A stretch of 64,000 nt of DNA from Nymphaea colorata (lineage: Eukaryota > Streptophyta > Magnoliopsida > Nymphaeales > Nymphaeaceae). The notes under the pieces are model-generated. The model made no database searches and was not told where the DNA came from. It worked only from the letters and a program-made list of their open reading frames with translations. A program made the position numbers and the translations under genes. Below, piece after piece: positions 42,557 through 55,619 of the stretch. The stretch spans positions 7,083,682 through 7,147,681 of the forward strand of contig NC_045151.1 in NCBI RefSeq assembly GCF_008831285.2, written 5' to 3'. Within the stretch, counting starts at the first letter, position 1. The number at the start of each line of letters is the position of its first letter.

Positions 42557-45500
42557 AAGACATGCCTTTTCTCTAAATGAATTTAAATCTTGCAGCATGG
42601 TACAACCTGCTCTCTTCATATAAAAACGAAGTCCTAGCTTATTATACTTCTCCTGGAGGAGTTCCAAGTTCTTCATTCAAGGTAGAAGACACCTATACAA
42701 TTTGTTTCTTGGGTATAGAAAACTTTTAAGAAAGAAGGACCACTTTTGTTGCTAGGGTCAGATCATAGCTTAGTCCATAGTTAAGATTGAGTAGCTCCTA
42801 TAGAAAATAAGTTTGTCTCCTTGCTTTAATACCCATACTTAGGATTTATCTATTTCTGAAATTGGACCCTTTTGGATTTTTCACCAATTGTGGGTCACCC
42901 CTTTAGATCCTATGCTTATTTTGCCTCATGACACTTTTCACATATCTGGTGCAAATCCAATTTGCCTAAGACCACCTTACTCACCTTCAATCAAATTTTG
43001 CTCAAATTGGGAAATGTTTGAAGTTCTTTTTGTTTCAACATTGCCTTGACAAAATGGGATTTTCAAACTCGCCAAATCAACTTGTTGCCTAGGCTCGGGC
43101 CCCTACCATGTCAACCTAGTGGGGGAACTCATTTGTGCACAAAACTCAGTGTGACTTAGCGATGATTTGAGTGATACGTCTCTGATTTTTTTCCACAAGT
43201 GTTGAAACTCCTAGCCGAGAAGTGGTAGGATTTGTTCTCATAAAAAACTGAACTATGTCTGACTCGTTTAACTTGGCGGAGTCATGAATCTAACAAGTGT
43301 GTCTCACTTCGACTTTATAAGTTTGGCGGGTTTATTTAATGATGGTTGTAAAACTGAAAAGGTAGCACAGTTTTAAAATTTGTAAAGCACACATTATTTA
43401 AATATAAGAGGAACATGAGGTTTTCTTCGACTAATCCTAAGCCTCTCTTAAGTAAGGATTAGGGGTGGCACAAATATTTACAAATAAAGTCCATGAAATA
43501 ATAGACATTTTTTTACTGCTATCTGCTGACTTTTTTCTACTTTCCCCATAAGCCCTTCACAATAATATTTCTCAACTAATTGAGCACATTATCCCATTTT
43601 CAGAAGGTCAAAAGAAGAAGAAAGATATTTCTTTGTGTTGAGTTAGATTTAGTAGCTGATATCATATGTGATATGTGTTCATGGAACCCGGCTATGAGTC
43701 AGAACATGGATCTTATGGGCGGTTTAACCAAATATGTGCCAATTACAAACACAACTTTTTTTGGGTACACTGTCTCTTTGTGGTATTGACTATTGTCCAA
43801 TTCAAAGTGGATGAGTCGGGTGCCAGTTAGGATACTAACTATAGTTTGTGTCAAGTGAACAACTTAATCATGTATACATTCTTAGAGACACAATATTCAA
43901 TTTTTTTCCCCATGTCTTTGTTCAATGCATTGTTACATATATCATGTACGAGTATTATATGGCAAGGAATGTCCACGGTCATCTTTGACACAATGGTCTA
44001 GGCATTTTCAAAATTGATCAATATTTTCTAAGAAATATCATAATTTCATATCCAGTTATAATTGCATGGCAAGCAAGGACCAGATAGGCCCTTGGCGTTG
44101 TTTTCTAGGTTGCTTTTACCAACATCATGTCAACATAAAACAGAAACTAAAAATAAGTACCCCTTGTATCAACACTCAATTTAGCATCATATGAACATAT
44201 ATAATGCAAATTTGTTCACCATGTATAACATATAATGTACCACAAACTAAATGTTATTAAGAAATTAAATTTCAACAAATTAATTTGACTTATTATTAAG
44301 TTTAATTTGCAAGATTGTACACTGTACATTACTGCAAACTAAATTTAATTGTGAGCTATGATATGTGGATGCTTTCACCAAATGTCGAAGGTATTTTGAT
44401 ACGTAGCTTGTCGGGTTAGGGTGTTGCAGCATTGTGTTACACAACCTAGAGCATTGTCATAGAAAACCCGTCTTTTTTGAAAAAAAAAACTGATAAAAAT
44501 GTTGAAAAGATTGAAAATGAAAAAAGTAAAAAACTCGTCCTTTTCCCCCTTTTTGAACAAAATTCTAAAATAATTTTTTTTTTGCATTTCTTTCTCGTTA
44601 GTTTTATGGTATTTTAGCTTTAAAGTTTGAAACTTAAGTTAAATTACTTATCTTCATTTTTATCATTAATAAAACATCATTTTTATCATTTTATCAAGTT
44701 ATTTTCTTTTTATTTTTTTGTTAGGTTTTCGTTTATATTACTTTTTAGTAATTTTTTGGATTTTTTCTTTTCTAAATTCCTAAGATTTTCAGCTTTGTCG
44801 AAAAATACCTGAGAAAAACCTTGCCGTTTAAAACCCATTAACGATATTTGTGACAATGACCTAGAAAAACACACTTTCAGGATCATGTTTGGTGCCTGCT
44901 AGCTTAAGTATTGCCAAATTTGATGTTCTACCATTTGTTGGAAATGTGGATGGAATGAAAGACTTAGGCTTTTGTGTCGAATAGGACTCTGGGCATTAAG
45001 GAAATGAAAAACATTGGTTTGAATACTTTGTGTTTCTGAAAATGCACATATGATTAAGGTCCTTGCTTTACAAATTCAAATGAGGCCCTCACTATCAACC
45101 AATCCATCTGCATCCATTGAGTTGGAGAAAACGCACACATGCTGGCCCAATAAGTACAACTGTACTCATTTCTGAGAATTTCAGCACCTTAATATTGGTT
45201 TGGTGCATGTGGTCTTGGGCACCCATGCCTTGTGTGCCGAAAGCATTTGATGAAATGCTTTGCTATAAGTGGGTAGTGTAACCCTTAATGACTTTGGAAG
45301 GGTGGGCATGTACTAAGAGGACTTGCCTTAAGAAAGTACCTACTGATGAAGCAAAGAATGCTTCAATTGTTGTGTGGGGCTTTTGCATGAATCCTGATAA
45401 AGAGACTCAAGGACTGTGTAGATTGATTTGAAAGTTTAGAAAACCCAATGTGATAGCTGAATACAACCTAAAGTTCATGTATATCTTTCATCAGTCTGTG

Positions 45501-48500
45501 GAGCCTTGCCAGACCTTAAAGCAAGTTCGAGTCAACTTTTGAGTCAACAGGGTCTTGCCTGTGGTTAGGGGCAAAATGTAATGCCGACTTTCATTCCACT
45601 AATAATGTACAGACGTATGGCTAGTGCTTATGTATGCATTAATGTAAATAAATGAAAATTTTCTTTTGCAATGAAATGTGTGGTTGCTATGCTGTCAAAC
45701 ATATTCTTAAAACTTTTGCATGACATACTTATGTAGATTGTTCGAGGCTGTTCCTTATGGATTGGTGAGGACCTTCATCCTCTAAGGGTGGAACACAAGG
45801 AAACTTGCAATCCCCATGACAGGACCTTGCCGAGTACCAAAACCTTCATCATGAAAATACTGCACATTTTGGTGACTTTCACACAAATCATCGTCGAGAA
45901 TGACAAGGCATTGGACCACTAACACCATCACAAGCTCATAAAAATAGAAGGATCATATATAGAACACTGATCAGTATGAATATACTCATATTCAAGGGCA
46001 AAATAATTGGGCACGTGCTGGAGAATGGTTACATGAGTTCAAAAGGGTTTTCCAAGTGCTGGAAGTCCACAGGAAGGGCAACAAGTTTTTGGGACCTACT
46101 TTCTTAAAGAGTGATGCACAGTGAGAATGGCAAATGCTTTGTGAATTGAGGTTTGATTATGGTCCAGCTATGTGGGCCAATGCAGAGGATCATTTAACAG
46201 TGCTTTATCCCTGCTCATGTACTAGAGAAGTTGCAGGAGGTTTTGGACCTACAACTGGAAAGTAGGAGAATCTATGAGCACGATTAATTTTAGAAACCTT
46301 CTGGGATGTAACCCATAAACCTACAGCACAGACAGTGCAACCAAATTTATCCAGGGTCTCAGAAATGTTTGTCATATCAACAGTGCAACCTTAATATATT
46401 TTATTTTGGTGTTTTGGACAATTGGTATGAGCAGCAGACATGTATATCATCGAGCCAAGCCATGATCGATGTGGACATTGGGCAGGATGGTAGAGCAGTA
46501 GCAGGACAAGCGTACACATACACAGACACACACATGCATGTATATGAACTTGTGCACGCAGATGAGGTCGACAAAAAAGATGCAGGATGGAAAAGTGGAT
46601 TAGCCTGAACAGTCAAGGAAAATACTCCTGAACATGTTCAGCCCTGACTTGCTAAATCAGTTTCCTTAACCCCTCATCAAGGATTTCTTTTCTGTAGGTA
46701 GAACTGCTGCAAAATTTTTGCAACTTTGATGCAGCAGGATTGGCATCAAAGATGAGTTGCAAGACCATGTCCTCCTCTTGCATTGTGTGTTTTTCATTAG
46801 AAAAAAAAAATGGTTGTTTTGATGCTGCAGACTTTTGCATCCCAAACAGTGGCTTCTATAATGCACCGTCTCATTGTCAAATCTACTTTGCCTTTGGCGA
46901 TGAGCTTTGTTATATAGTCAGTGAACATCTGGAGACAATGAATCTGCTCCGTTATTATACATGATTCATTTTCTTGCATAAATTTTAATTAAATGTTTTT
47001 ACGTGAGCTACGTTCCCCTTGATTTCTTTGGTGATGCAATTGATTACTAGGAGGGTAATGGTTAGAACTTGTATACTCATCCCACAGGAATTAATGATTT
47101 TCAGGTGTGAAGAATGAGTCGTCTTCAAGGGATAACACTAGTCACCAGAGCAGATCCGGTTGACAGTCCATTGTGAATATCATTATTTGTTAATTGGTTA
47201 TAGGCACTGCTTCCGTTCCTAATCCCAAAGAAGCAGCCTTTCTGTTTTATTCTGATTGATGAATTGGGGAAGGATGGAAGTAAGCTATTTGATCTGGAGT
47301 GTTGTAGCTGCGGACCTCATGACGGCCTTTGTCTGAAATCAGTTTGAGAATATGAAGGGGTTGAAGGTATCTGGCGTGTCAAATTCTTAAGTTTCTTTCT
47401 TCTTTTTACTGAATCGTTTGAAACAATATTGGTTGTGCTTCTTATTCCTTTGACGCGTCATTGGTCCGTTCCATTGGGAAATCACTTAAAACTTTCAGAA
47501 GAACCGAACTTTACATACTTTACATTTTGTGCGTCACCTAAATTTCCACCCTAGGATGTGGTGCGCCGCAAACCCGAATAATCCACACATTGGTGGTTTG
47601 ATTTAACATTTAAAAGGAAAAACTAAGCGAATCGTTGTTTCATAAACCAGAACGAGCGATTCAATGCGTTCAGGCCAGTAGGTGTAACGTGAACGCTATT
47701 GCCTCTCTTTTAAATGTTTCATAAATTTAAGTTGGGCACTTATTATAATTTTGTTAAGATAAATAACAGTTCACATGCTTCAGTGTTTGGGCAGCTGTGT
47801 TGATTCAATGTTGCAAATGCTGGTGCTAGCTGCTGAATTAGAAATTTTTATATGTCAAGTGAGATTCCTTTTAAATTTGTATACGGAATTTGTCCTTTTT
47901 GAACCATAAAGTCCTGCTGCCCATATTTCCTGTTGTCATGTCTATGTGTGTAAATGGGTTGGAAACGGAATATGGCCAAGTCATCGGCACGGCGCGAAAT
48001 TCGGTGAGCGATTCATTTTGTCTGACTAATGGAGATCCGATCCTTTTTCTCTTTGATATGTTGGATCAGATTAAGATTGGAACCAAGTATACCTGAGTCC
48101 AATTCCAAAATAATTCCTGCAGATCTTGTTCCGTACTCTGATATGAGTGGAAGCCATGGGTTTTTGGCAAACCCAAGTCTGGATATGATCTATTTACGTA
48201 CCAAGTAGTAAGTTGACTGATATTCAATAAAGAGAAAAAAAAAACACTAGGGATACCATCCCTGTAAATAGCAACTACATAATTTTTTCTTTTTAAAAAA
48301 AATCTGAATCCAAGAGATGTCTAATTTTCACGGACATCTAAATCTAATTATACTATGCTGATCAATATCCGGATACATGGAGTAGCTATATCTAATTCGA
48401 TTATGGACAACTGACATCTGCCTAGGATGTTTTTCACGTAAAAAACCTTGTTTAGATTGAGTGGTTGTCTACATAATAATATATGGACTTACCCAATTCC

Positions 48501-48837
48501 ACACGCTGATTCTAAAACAGAATTGTATTTTCTCCATCTACCAATCCATTCAAGTTTATTTTGGATCTTATTAATGATTCAAATGCGTAAATAATTATTC
48601 ACTTTGACCAAATCTCTGGTTAAAGCTGGTTTATGCGGGTTATAACCTTTTAAGGAAGTTTGAACAAAAGGCTCATTCCCTTCCCATGTCCTCAGGGTTT
48701 AGGGCTGCATCAGCTCGTGCAAGAAAATGATGCCCATGCCACTTAAACCGGCAACTAACTATTTACCACCCATTAGCCCAAGCCAGTGCCAAACCCCTCG
48801 GCTCGTTTAGCCATAGTAGGATTCTTTCAATTTCACT
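42557..48837. other. 6.3 kb without a recognised gene
   Basis: Mostly AT-rich. The longest ORFs (43580-43789, 46369-46608, 46740-46964, 47890-48096) are under 80 codons and show no family motif. 44950-46330 is less AT-biased and might be an old retroelement, but I could not find conserved domains in it. Confidence 0.5.
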
Positions 48838-49065
48838 TGTTAAGATAAAAGAAAATCACGATCAAATCTCTCTAGGTACAAAATTAGTGATGAACAAGAT
48901 AAAAGAAAGAAGAGATATACTTGCCAAATTAAATAGTGAACTGCATTTCTCAAGTGATTGAGAGAAATTGCAGAGATCATGGATCTAAGCGTATAGCTGA
49001 ACCACGTTAAAATCGTTCTTAGTCTTTTGAGCACTTACTCCTTCGTTTTTTTCTGAGTTTTATCA
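48838..49065 (+). repeat. Presumed 5' LTR of the second Copia
   Basis: It starts TGTTAAGATAAAAG and ends GAGTTTTATCA directly before the PBS-like motif. Its start TGTTAAGA resembles the LTR at 32640. No partner LTR is available for comparison. Confidence 0.6.
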
Positions 49066-49077
49066 TGGTATCATGGC
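49066..49077 (+). promoter_or_regulatory. Degenerate tRNA-Met primer binding site
   Basis: TGGTATCATGGC differs at two bases from the TGGTATCAGAGC seen at 32804. Confidence 0.65.
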
Positions 49078-49440
49078 ATGTCTATTTGCTGTAAATCACT
49101 AGCCAAAGTTTTCGCAGAAGCCGGTTGATTGATGCTCCTTGCAGAAATCCTCTTTTCATCTCCTCGACGCAGAGATCATCTGGTTGTTTTTGTTCTCACT
49201 GTAACCTGCAACAGTAGATTCCTGGTTTTTCTTTGTTCTCTGCTGTAACCTGCAACAACAGATCCTATTTCTCTGTTCATTCAGATTCATTTTTCACAAG
49301 AGTGGTTTAAACGCTGAAGAAGCCAGGAAAGTTCTGTCTGCTAGAGACTCTGTTTTTCTTTAGCACGTTCTGTCTGCTGAACCAGGCATCGCTTTTTCGT
49401 CCGGCGTTGATTCTACCAGCCATCAATCGGCGTAATATTG

Positions 49441-49974
49441 CTCAGGCAGAGACCCAGACGAGTGATAGTCCCAATAGACCTGAGCTCAACCGGCGAAGTC
49501 GCCGGCACCGGCCGGAATCGTCTGTCCTGCCCCTGTTCTACCAGATTTGGGCGTTTCATCATTCACGGCAACAAAATCCTCTGGCGCTGTTTTCTGTGGA
49601 GACTTTTGCTGTCGAGCAGGAGTTTATCGGATTCCTAGGTGTCTGAAGAACACTCTCGCACCATTCCAGATTTTTTGGAGATCGTTGGAAGGATCTATAG
49701 ATTTTTGAAGTGCCCTCAGGCAGAGACCCAGACGAGTGATAGTCCCAATAGACCTGAGCTCGACCGGCGAAGTTGCCGGCACCGGCCGGAATCGTCTGTT
49801 CTCCGGCCACCTGCCCCTGTTCTACCAGATTTGGGCGTTTCATCATTCACGGCAACAAAATCGTCTGGCGCTGTCTGTGGAGACTTTTGCTGCCGAGCAG
49901 GAGTTTATCGGAGGAGGCACGATTCCAGATTTTTTTGGAGATCGTTGGAAGGATGTATAGATTTTTGAAGTGCC
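49441..49974. repeat. 274-bp leader segment in tandem duplicate
   Basis: Copy 1 is 49441-49714 and copy 2 is 49715-49974, both running from CTCAGGCAGAGACCC to ATTTTTGAAGTGCC. They differ by a few substitutions and short indels, including an extra TTCTCCGGCCACC in copy 2. They lie in the untranslated leader of the Copia element. Confidence 0.92.
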
Positions 49975-50199
49975 GTTTTTCTTATGGAAGTCCTGTTGTG
50001 GCAATCTGTTTTGACCATAAATCAACGAGCACAAACATTAGTTTTGGAATTTGTGTCTTGGTATCCATGACATGACAGCATCAAATCCATCCTTGTCTAT
50101 ATTAAATTCAGGTTTCATCTCTCTTTCATCTCAATTCATGTTTCAGCTTTTTCTAGTCTTGTTTCGGTCAAGCTATCCAACTATTTAGTATGAGGTCAC

Positions 50200-52180
50200 A
50201 AATAGAATCTATTATGTTTAGTCAAAATCTAATTAAATTTGTGGATGGTTCTTCATGCTCCAAATCAATTTATTGGCAAAGGAGCAAATAAATCTGTTAA
50301 TCCTGAATTTATTATTTGGAAACGTGTGGATCAGCTTGCATTGAGCTGGATCAAGGCTACAATCGACAAATCTGTTTCGGGTCAAATTATTAGATCTCCT
50401 ATGTCTAAAGATGCATGGATTCAATTGGAAAAGTCTTATGCATCACAATGAAGTATACAGATTTTATAGCTAAAACGAGACCTTCAAGATGTACGGAAGA
50501 GAGATCTTCCCATGGTCGAATACTTAAATAAAGTTAGATTTCTTACTGATGCTTTATGTGCTGCAAATAAACTTGTTTCTGAGTTCACCATACTCTTAAT
50601 GGCTATCCATTGAATATAAAAGTTTTATAACATCAATTACTACCATGAAAAATCTCCCTATGTTCACTGAGTTATATGATCTCTTGTTGAATCATGAGAA
50701 AAGACTTCAAAATATGCATCGCCATGCCTCCCAACAAGTTGAGAATTCTGTGGCCTTCTTTAGCCAACGAGGCCATGGGCGTAATTGTTTCTATGGAAGC
50801 TGAGGTAGAGGCAGACAACAACCTCATCAGCCAAATAGCTCTTATCATCAAAGCCAAGGAAACCGTGGGTATAAGGACTCTAGCTCAGTGAATCAGCCAG
50901 TAGTATGTCAGTTTTGTGGTAGAAAAAATCACACAGCTCGCCAATGTTATGATATTCCTATGACATTTGCTGCTACTGCATTGGGTCAACAGCCTATGAA
51001 TACAACATGGTACGCGGACACATGTGCATCTCATCACATGACTGCACAAGAAGACATTCTTTCAAATAAATCAGATTATATGGGTACAGATGGTGTGATG
51101 GTTTCAAATGGTTCTAATGCTCGTATCTCCAATATTGGTAATACTTCTATCTCTACTAATGGAACTAAATTCAATTTGCCTCAAGTTCTTTATGTTCCTA
51201 GAATTGCCAAAAATTTGCTATCTGTAGGCAAATTTACTAGAGATAATCAATGTTTCTTTGAATTTTATCCTCATAAATTCTTCGTTAAGGACATGTAGAC
51301 CAAATGCGCAATCCATCAGGGACAAAATAAGTATGGACTTTATGTCTGGGACTTCTCATTGGCTTCTCATAGTGGGAAAGAGACATGTGAGCAGCAGATA
51401 CATGAAAAATCCTCAAGATATCAAGCTTTGTCTACTTTAGCAAGGAATAAAGATGCGACGATTTGGCATTGCCGTCTTGGTCATCCTAGCCCTAGAATAT
51501 TGAATTTCATGAATCAGACTTCATCTTTGTTTAAACATTATCAGGATACTGATTTTTGTTCTAGTTGTGTGGTTAGAAAAATGCATTGCTTACCTTTTGA
51601 AAATTCAAATAAAGTTGCTAGCTTTCCTCTTAAAATTGTGCATGCGGATCTATAGGGACAAACTCCTCACACATCTAGAGAAGGGTATTGGTATTACTTG
51701 CTACTTGTTGATGATCATTCTAAATTCTAATGGATTTTTGGATTTTTCCTCTCACTAAAAAGTTTGACACCTTCCATTGCTTCAAAAACTTCAAAAACAT
51801 AGTTGAAAATCAGATTGGTCAAAAAATAAAATTTTTTTAGAGCGACAGTGAGGGTGAGTTCGTGAGTCATGGGTTCTCTCAATTTTTTAATGATCATGGA
51901 ATTAAAAGAAGAATATATACCCATCAATAGAATGACATCGTCGAGCGTAAACATAGACATGTGGTTGAAACTGGACTTACCATGATGTCTCATGCCTCAT
52001 TAAAGGATTTCTTATGGTTTGATGTTTTCAGAACTGCAGTACATATTATCAATCGTCTTCCATCATTTCAACTTGGAAAGAAGTCTCGATATGAAATACT
52101 ATTGAAACACAAACCAGATTTAAAACATAATAGATTCTACTTACAAGATAGGGAAGTAAAAGGGAAAGAATCTTAGCTTT
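50200..52180 (+). pseudogene. Copia gag-protease-integrase fragment
   Basis: Gag begins near 50239 (FIIWKRVDQLALSWIKATIDKSVSGQI), and the CCHC knuckle CQFCGRKNHTARQC is at 50909. Then come protease WYADTCASHHMTAQ (DSG-type motif altered to DTCAS), NLPQVLYVPRIAKNLLSVGKF, the integrase zinc motif WHCRLGHPSPRILN...CSSCVVRKMH, and YYLLLVDDHSKF. RT and RNase H are absent. Multiple stops (after FFVKDM and HADL among others) and frameshifts inactivate it. Confidence 0.85.
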
Positions 52181-52207
52181 ACCAAAACCAATTTCACTGG
52201 ACCTGTG

Positions 52208-52642
52208 TGGCTGCACACAGGCTGAGCCGAGCTTGAGCTCGAACTTGACTCAAATAACTCGACTCGAGATCGGGCTCGATCTGGACTGGAGCTTCATATA
52301 ACAGACTTGAGCTTGACTCGACTATACAGCATCAAACTCGAGCTCCACTAGCTTAACTCATTTTTGTAACTGATTTTTGTTAATCAGTTTCGTTTCTTTT
52401 AACTTGTTTACCTCATCAAATCGTTTTACTCGTTCACTCATTATATTAATTCAACCATTATGAACAAGTTTTATGTACTCGAACTGACCCAAGTTTAACT
52501 GAGTTGAGCCCTTACAACTCAAACTTGACTTTTGAGTATAGATTTAAACTCGAGCTTGATTCTTTCATAAACAAATCAAGCTCGAGTTGAGTTTGTTTGA
52601 GTGAGTTGAGTTCGAGTTAGTTTGACTTGTTTTGCAGCCGTA
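52208..52642. mobile_element. Small CTCGAG-rich hAT MITE (435 bp)
   Basis: The left end TGGCTGCACACAGGC and the right end (reverse complement TACGGCTGCAAAACAAG) are inverted and share the GGCTGCA core. The flanks GACCTGTG (52200-52207) and GACCTGCA (52643-52650) agree at 6 of 8 bases. The body is made of GAGCTCGAACTTGACTCG variants. It has no coding capacity. Confidence 0.7.
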
Positions 52643-52650
52643 GACCTGCA

Positions 52651-53154
52651 TATTAAGATTGACGAGAACCATTTGATCAAAGAACAGACTTGGATGTGAC
52701 TTTGTTAAAATGCAGCCCGAATTGGACATTTTTACGCTTTAAGATATACGGTTTTTACTCAAATTTAATTTTGCTACGTGTTAAAATTTGAATTCGGATG
52801 CAAAGCTGCGTTACGGGATCTGGTTCGATTATGATACAGGTCCTACATGCCGAGCTGAATGAATTAATGAAGATCTGATGGGGCCTCCCAAATTCGACCT
52901 ATTGAAGCAACAAGTGGAGCATATTACACGTCCGAGTCATGGAAATCAATGTTGTCCTATGAGAGCCTGCCTCTTATCCAACCTCATCCTCTCATCGGCT
53001 CCATCCCATTCCCCAACCAAAATCTAATATCCTCAAAAGGCCTTTCTTATTTGCTTCTGGCTCCTCTTTTATTCTGTTTCGTCGGCGAGAAAGAGTTGAA
53101 GCAGACCACCACGAGCGCGACAAGAAGTAAAACAAAGAAAGAGTGTTGTGAGAA
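52651..53154 (+). promoter_or_regulatory. Upstream region of PsbP
   Basis: This is the only non-repetitive DNA between the MITE and the PsbP start, so it should carry the promoter. GATA and CACGT motifs are present (TTACACGTCC near 52925), as in many light-regulated promoters, but they are too short to prove anything. The sequence GTGAGAAATGGC gives a reasonable start context. Confidence 0.4.
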
Positions 53155-55309
53155 ATGGCTTCAACAGCTTGCTTCCTTCACCATATTGCACCTTCTGTCC
53201 GAGGCAGGGTCCAGTCCCCGAGGGCACCAACCAAGCCGGCTTTGGTGACCTGCAAGGCAGAGAAGAGCTCCGCGGAGGAAGAGCAGAGTTCTGGTCTTTC
53301 TCGCCGGTTGGCACTCACTTTGCTCGTTGGTGCTGCTGCTGTTGGCACCAAGGTCTCCCCTGCCGATGCTGCATATGGAGAAGCTGGTAATGTTTTTTTC
53401 CTTAAAGCTACCAGGTTGTTTGGGCTCAACAAGGACGAAAACCGTTCCTTTTCTTTTTGAGGAGATCGTTTGGTGGCATTCTATTTCAGATTCTGGCTGG
53501 CTGCAGTGGCAGCAAGAACCTGTAAGTTGGTGTACCATGCCAAAATGAACCAAGATTTGGTCTCCGCAAATAATTCCTCGAACTCATACGATTGTTATTG
53601 TATTTTCCTTTTCCCCAAGAGTGATTATGAGATATTTTTTGAACAGTGTCTGTTGTAGAGAAGCAAAATGATCACACTTGATGTTTCACTTGTTGCAGTC
53701 ATATCAAGTGATATCACGCATTAGGAATTCGAAGTTTAAGTCAATGGAGTGTTTCCTATGTGTTGGGCGTCCCATTCTTGGCTGGGGGAATTTGAGGAAT
53801 AATTCTTAGAAGTAACATATAAGCTACTATAAACAAGTAGTGCAGCCTAATTATTTATTAAAATATTGAAAATCTTATGTTGGTTTGAGTTCAAAAATTT
53901 CAAATAATGCCTGTTCCGGATTCCAGAATGCACGTTTTTATGCATATATAATTTTAAGCAGTTGTTTTATGCCTGCAATATCGCTGCCACTTTCTGCTTC
54001 ACAATGACCATGGTGCTGATTCTCTGTGGTTTCTGGCAAAATGCAGCTAACGTGTTCGGCAAACCAAAGGCAAACACGGACTTCTTGCCATACAATGGGG
54101 ATGGGTTCAAGCTTCTTGTCCCCTCAAAGTGGAACCCCAGCAGAGAGGTGGAGTACCCTGGTCAGGTCCTTAGATATGAAGACAACTTTGACTCCAACAG
54201 CAATGTCACAGTGACGGTCACTCCCACAGACAAGAAGAGCATAGCCGATTATGGTTCCCCGAGGAGTTTCTTTCCAAGGTAAACAAGCAGTAAATTTATA
54301 TGTTCCGTTGAAACATGGTCCCCTAAAGTTTCACGCTTGGTCCTTATTTGAATATTGTGTTACAAAAGACGTGCCTAACGTTTAAAGGAATACTAAAGCA
54401 TGTCAGAATAGGCTCGCTGCCTAATTCTACGAGATTAATGTTTTGTAGAACTTTTTTTAGTCCATTATGAGTTACTGCTAATGGTACACAATTCGTCCTC
54501 TGTTACTTACAAAAGATAATGGTTTGATGTACTCTGCGTTCGAATGGATTGAAGAAGGCACATATGTAGCCCTCTAAAACGCAGGCATATGGCAGTACTG
54601 CTTGTTCATATTTTCTCACTTTGGAATTCTGACTGCACTTGTGGTTCTAAAGGCAGTTTTGTGGAAAATGTAAGAAGTTTCTTAGAATTGCTCAAATTTA
54701 CAAGTAACAAAATTTAACATGTCTTATGCAGGTCGACTATCTTCTTGGGAAACAGGCCTACTCTGGGAAGACTGATTCTGAGGTAAATGAAATCAATCGA
54801 GAAAGTGAATTCTTCTTTTTATCAAATGCTTGAGTTTCTATCGTCTAATTTCAAACTTTGATCCATGCCTATTTATTGCACTAGCCCCCTTCAACTAGCA
54901 TTACTGTTCATTTTTCTTGTGAAGCTTGGGAAGTAATTTTTAAAGAAGTATATTTGCCATGCATTTGTGTTCCTTCTTAGCATTTTACAGTTATCTCTTA
55001 TTTGGGCACTTCGACACATAATAATAGTATTGGTAACTTAAATTGCAGGGTGGGTTCGACAAGGATGCAGTTGCAGCTGCAAATATCTTAGAGTCGGCGA
55101 CTCCAGTTGTCGGCGGGAAGCAGTTTTACTCTCTGTCTGTGTTGACAAGAACAGCAGATGGTGATGAAGGCGGCAAGCACCAACTCATCAATGCTGTTGT
55201 TTCTGATGGCAAGCTCTACATATGCAAGGTCCAAGCAGGCGATAAGAGGTGGTTCAAGGGTGCCAGGAGGTTCGTGGAGAGCACGGCTTCCTCCTTCAGC
55301 CTTGCTTAA
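53155..55309 (+). CDS. PSBP: PsbP (OEC 23-kDa, oxygen-evolving enhancer protein 2); frameshift in exon 2
   Basis: PsbP is the lumenal extrinsic subunit that stabilises Ca2+ and Cl- at the Mn cluster of photosystem II. Exons are 53155-53386, 54047-54278, 54732-54782 and 55049-55309, all GT-AG. The first ~75 residues are a bipartite transit peptide: a Ser/Arg-rich stromal part, then the twin-arginine signal [16 protein letters not shown] with the processing site ADA|AYGEA. The mature part carries [65 protein letters not shown] and the C-terminal [16 protein letters not shown] and [14 protein letters not shown]. Length is about 258 aa, as usual. Exon 2 is 232 nt where 233 is needed; the reading [10 protein letters not shown] replaces the conserved YGSPEEFLSK, so one C is missing in TTCCCCGAGG near 54257-54260. 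As written the protein is truncated. A sequencing error in a homopolymer is as likely as a real lesion. Confidence 0.95.
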
Positions 55310-55619
55310 GGTACCGACCTGTATTTTGTATATGGAGTGCGTATTGAAAGACTTCTCTTTTATGAGCTCTTATGAGACGCCATGTAAACAATGTGTTTAT
55401 ACGCAAAATTTTTGTGGAAAACCTTGCTCATAACCTGATGGGAAAAAATAGATTCTCCTCTATTCCAAAGAAATAGTTTCGAGATTAGTTGTTCCTAGTG
55501 CCTTTACCAAGGGTAACCGATCCAAAGGTCCAAATTAACTGGCTAAATTCCTAATAAAAAAGTGTTGTGCTTTGGCCTAATAAACAACACGATCATGAGG
55601 AATTCATATGTTTCAACTT
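55310..55619. other. 3' flank of PsbP
   Basis: Probable 3' UTR and intergenic DNA. I see no further feature. Confidence 0.5.

Larger units (their letters stand above)
48838..52190 (+). mobile_element. Second Copia retrotransposon, 3'-truncated and decayed
   Basis: It has a 5' LTR (48838-49065), a PBS-like site (49066), a duplicated leader, gag, protease and the start of integrase. It ends near 52190 in the middle of pol, about 18 bp before a hAT MITE. No 3' LTR was found. Confidence 0.75.

Noticed and set aside
43081-43390. CTCGG/GAGTC-containing stretch that might be the partner end of the MITE-like start at 32517
   Set aside because: Orientation and end sequence do not match, and no TSD could be paired.
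46369-46964. Small ORFs with Asp/His-rich text
   Set aside because: Under 80 codons, no conserved motif, and the TACACACAGACACACAC stretch inside is simple repeat.
53161-53553. Minus-strand 130-codon ORF over PsbP exon 1
   Set aside because: Antisense shadow of the transit-peptide exon.
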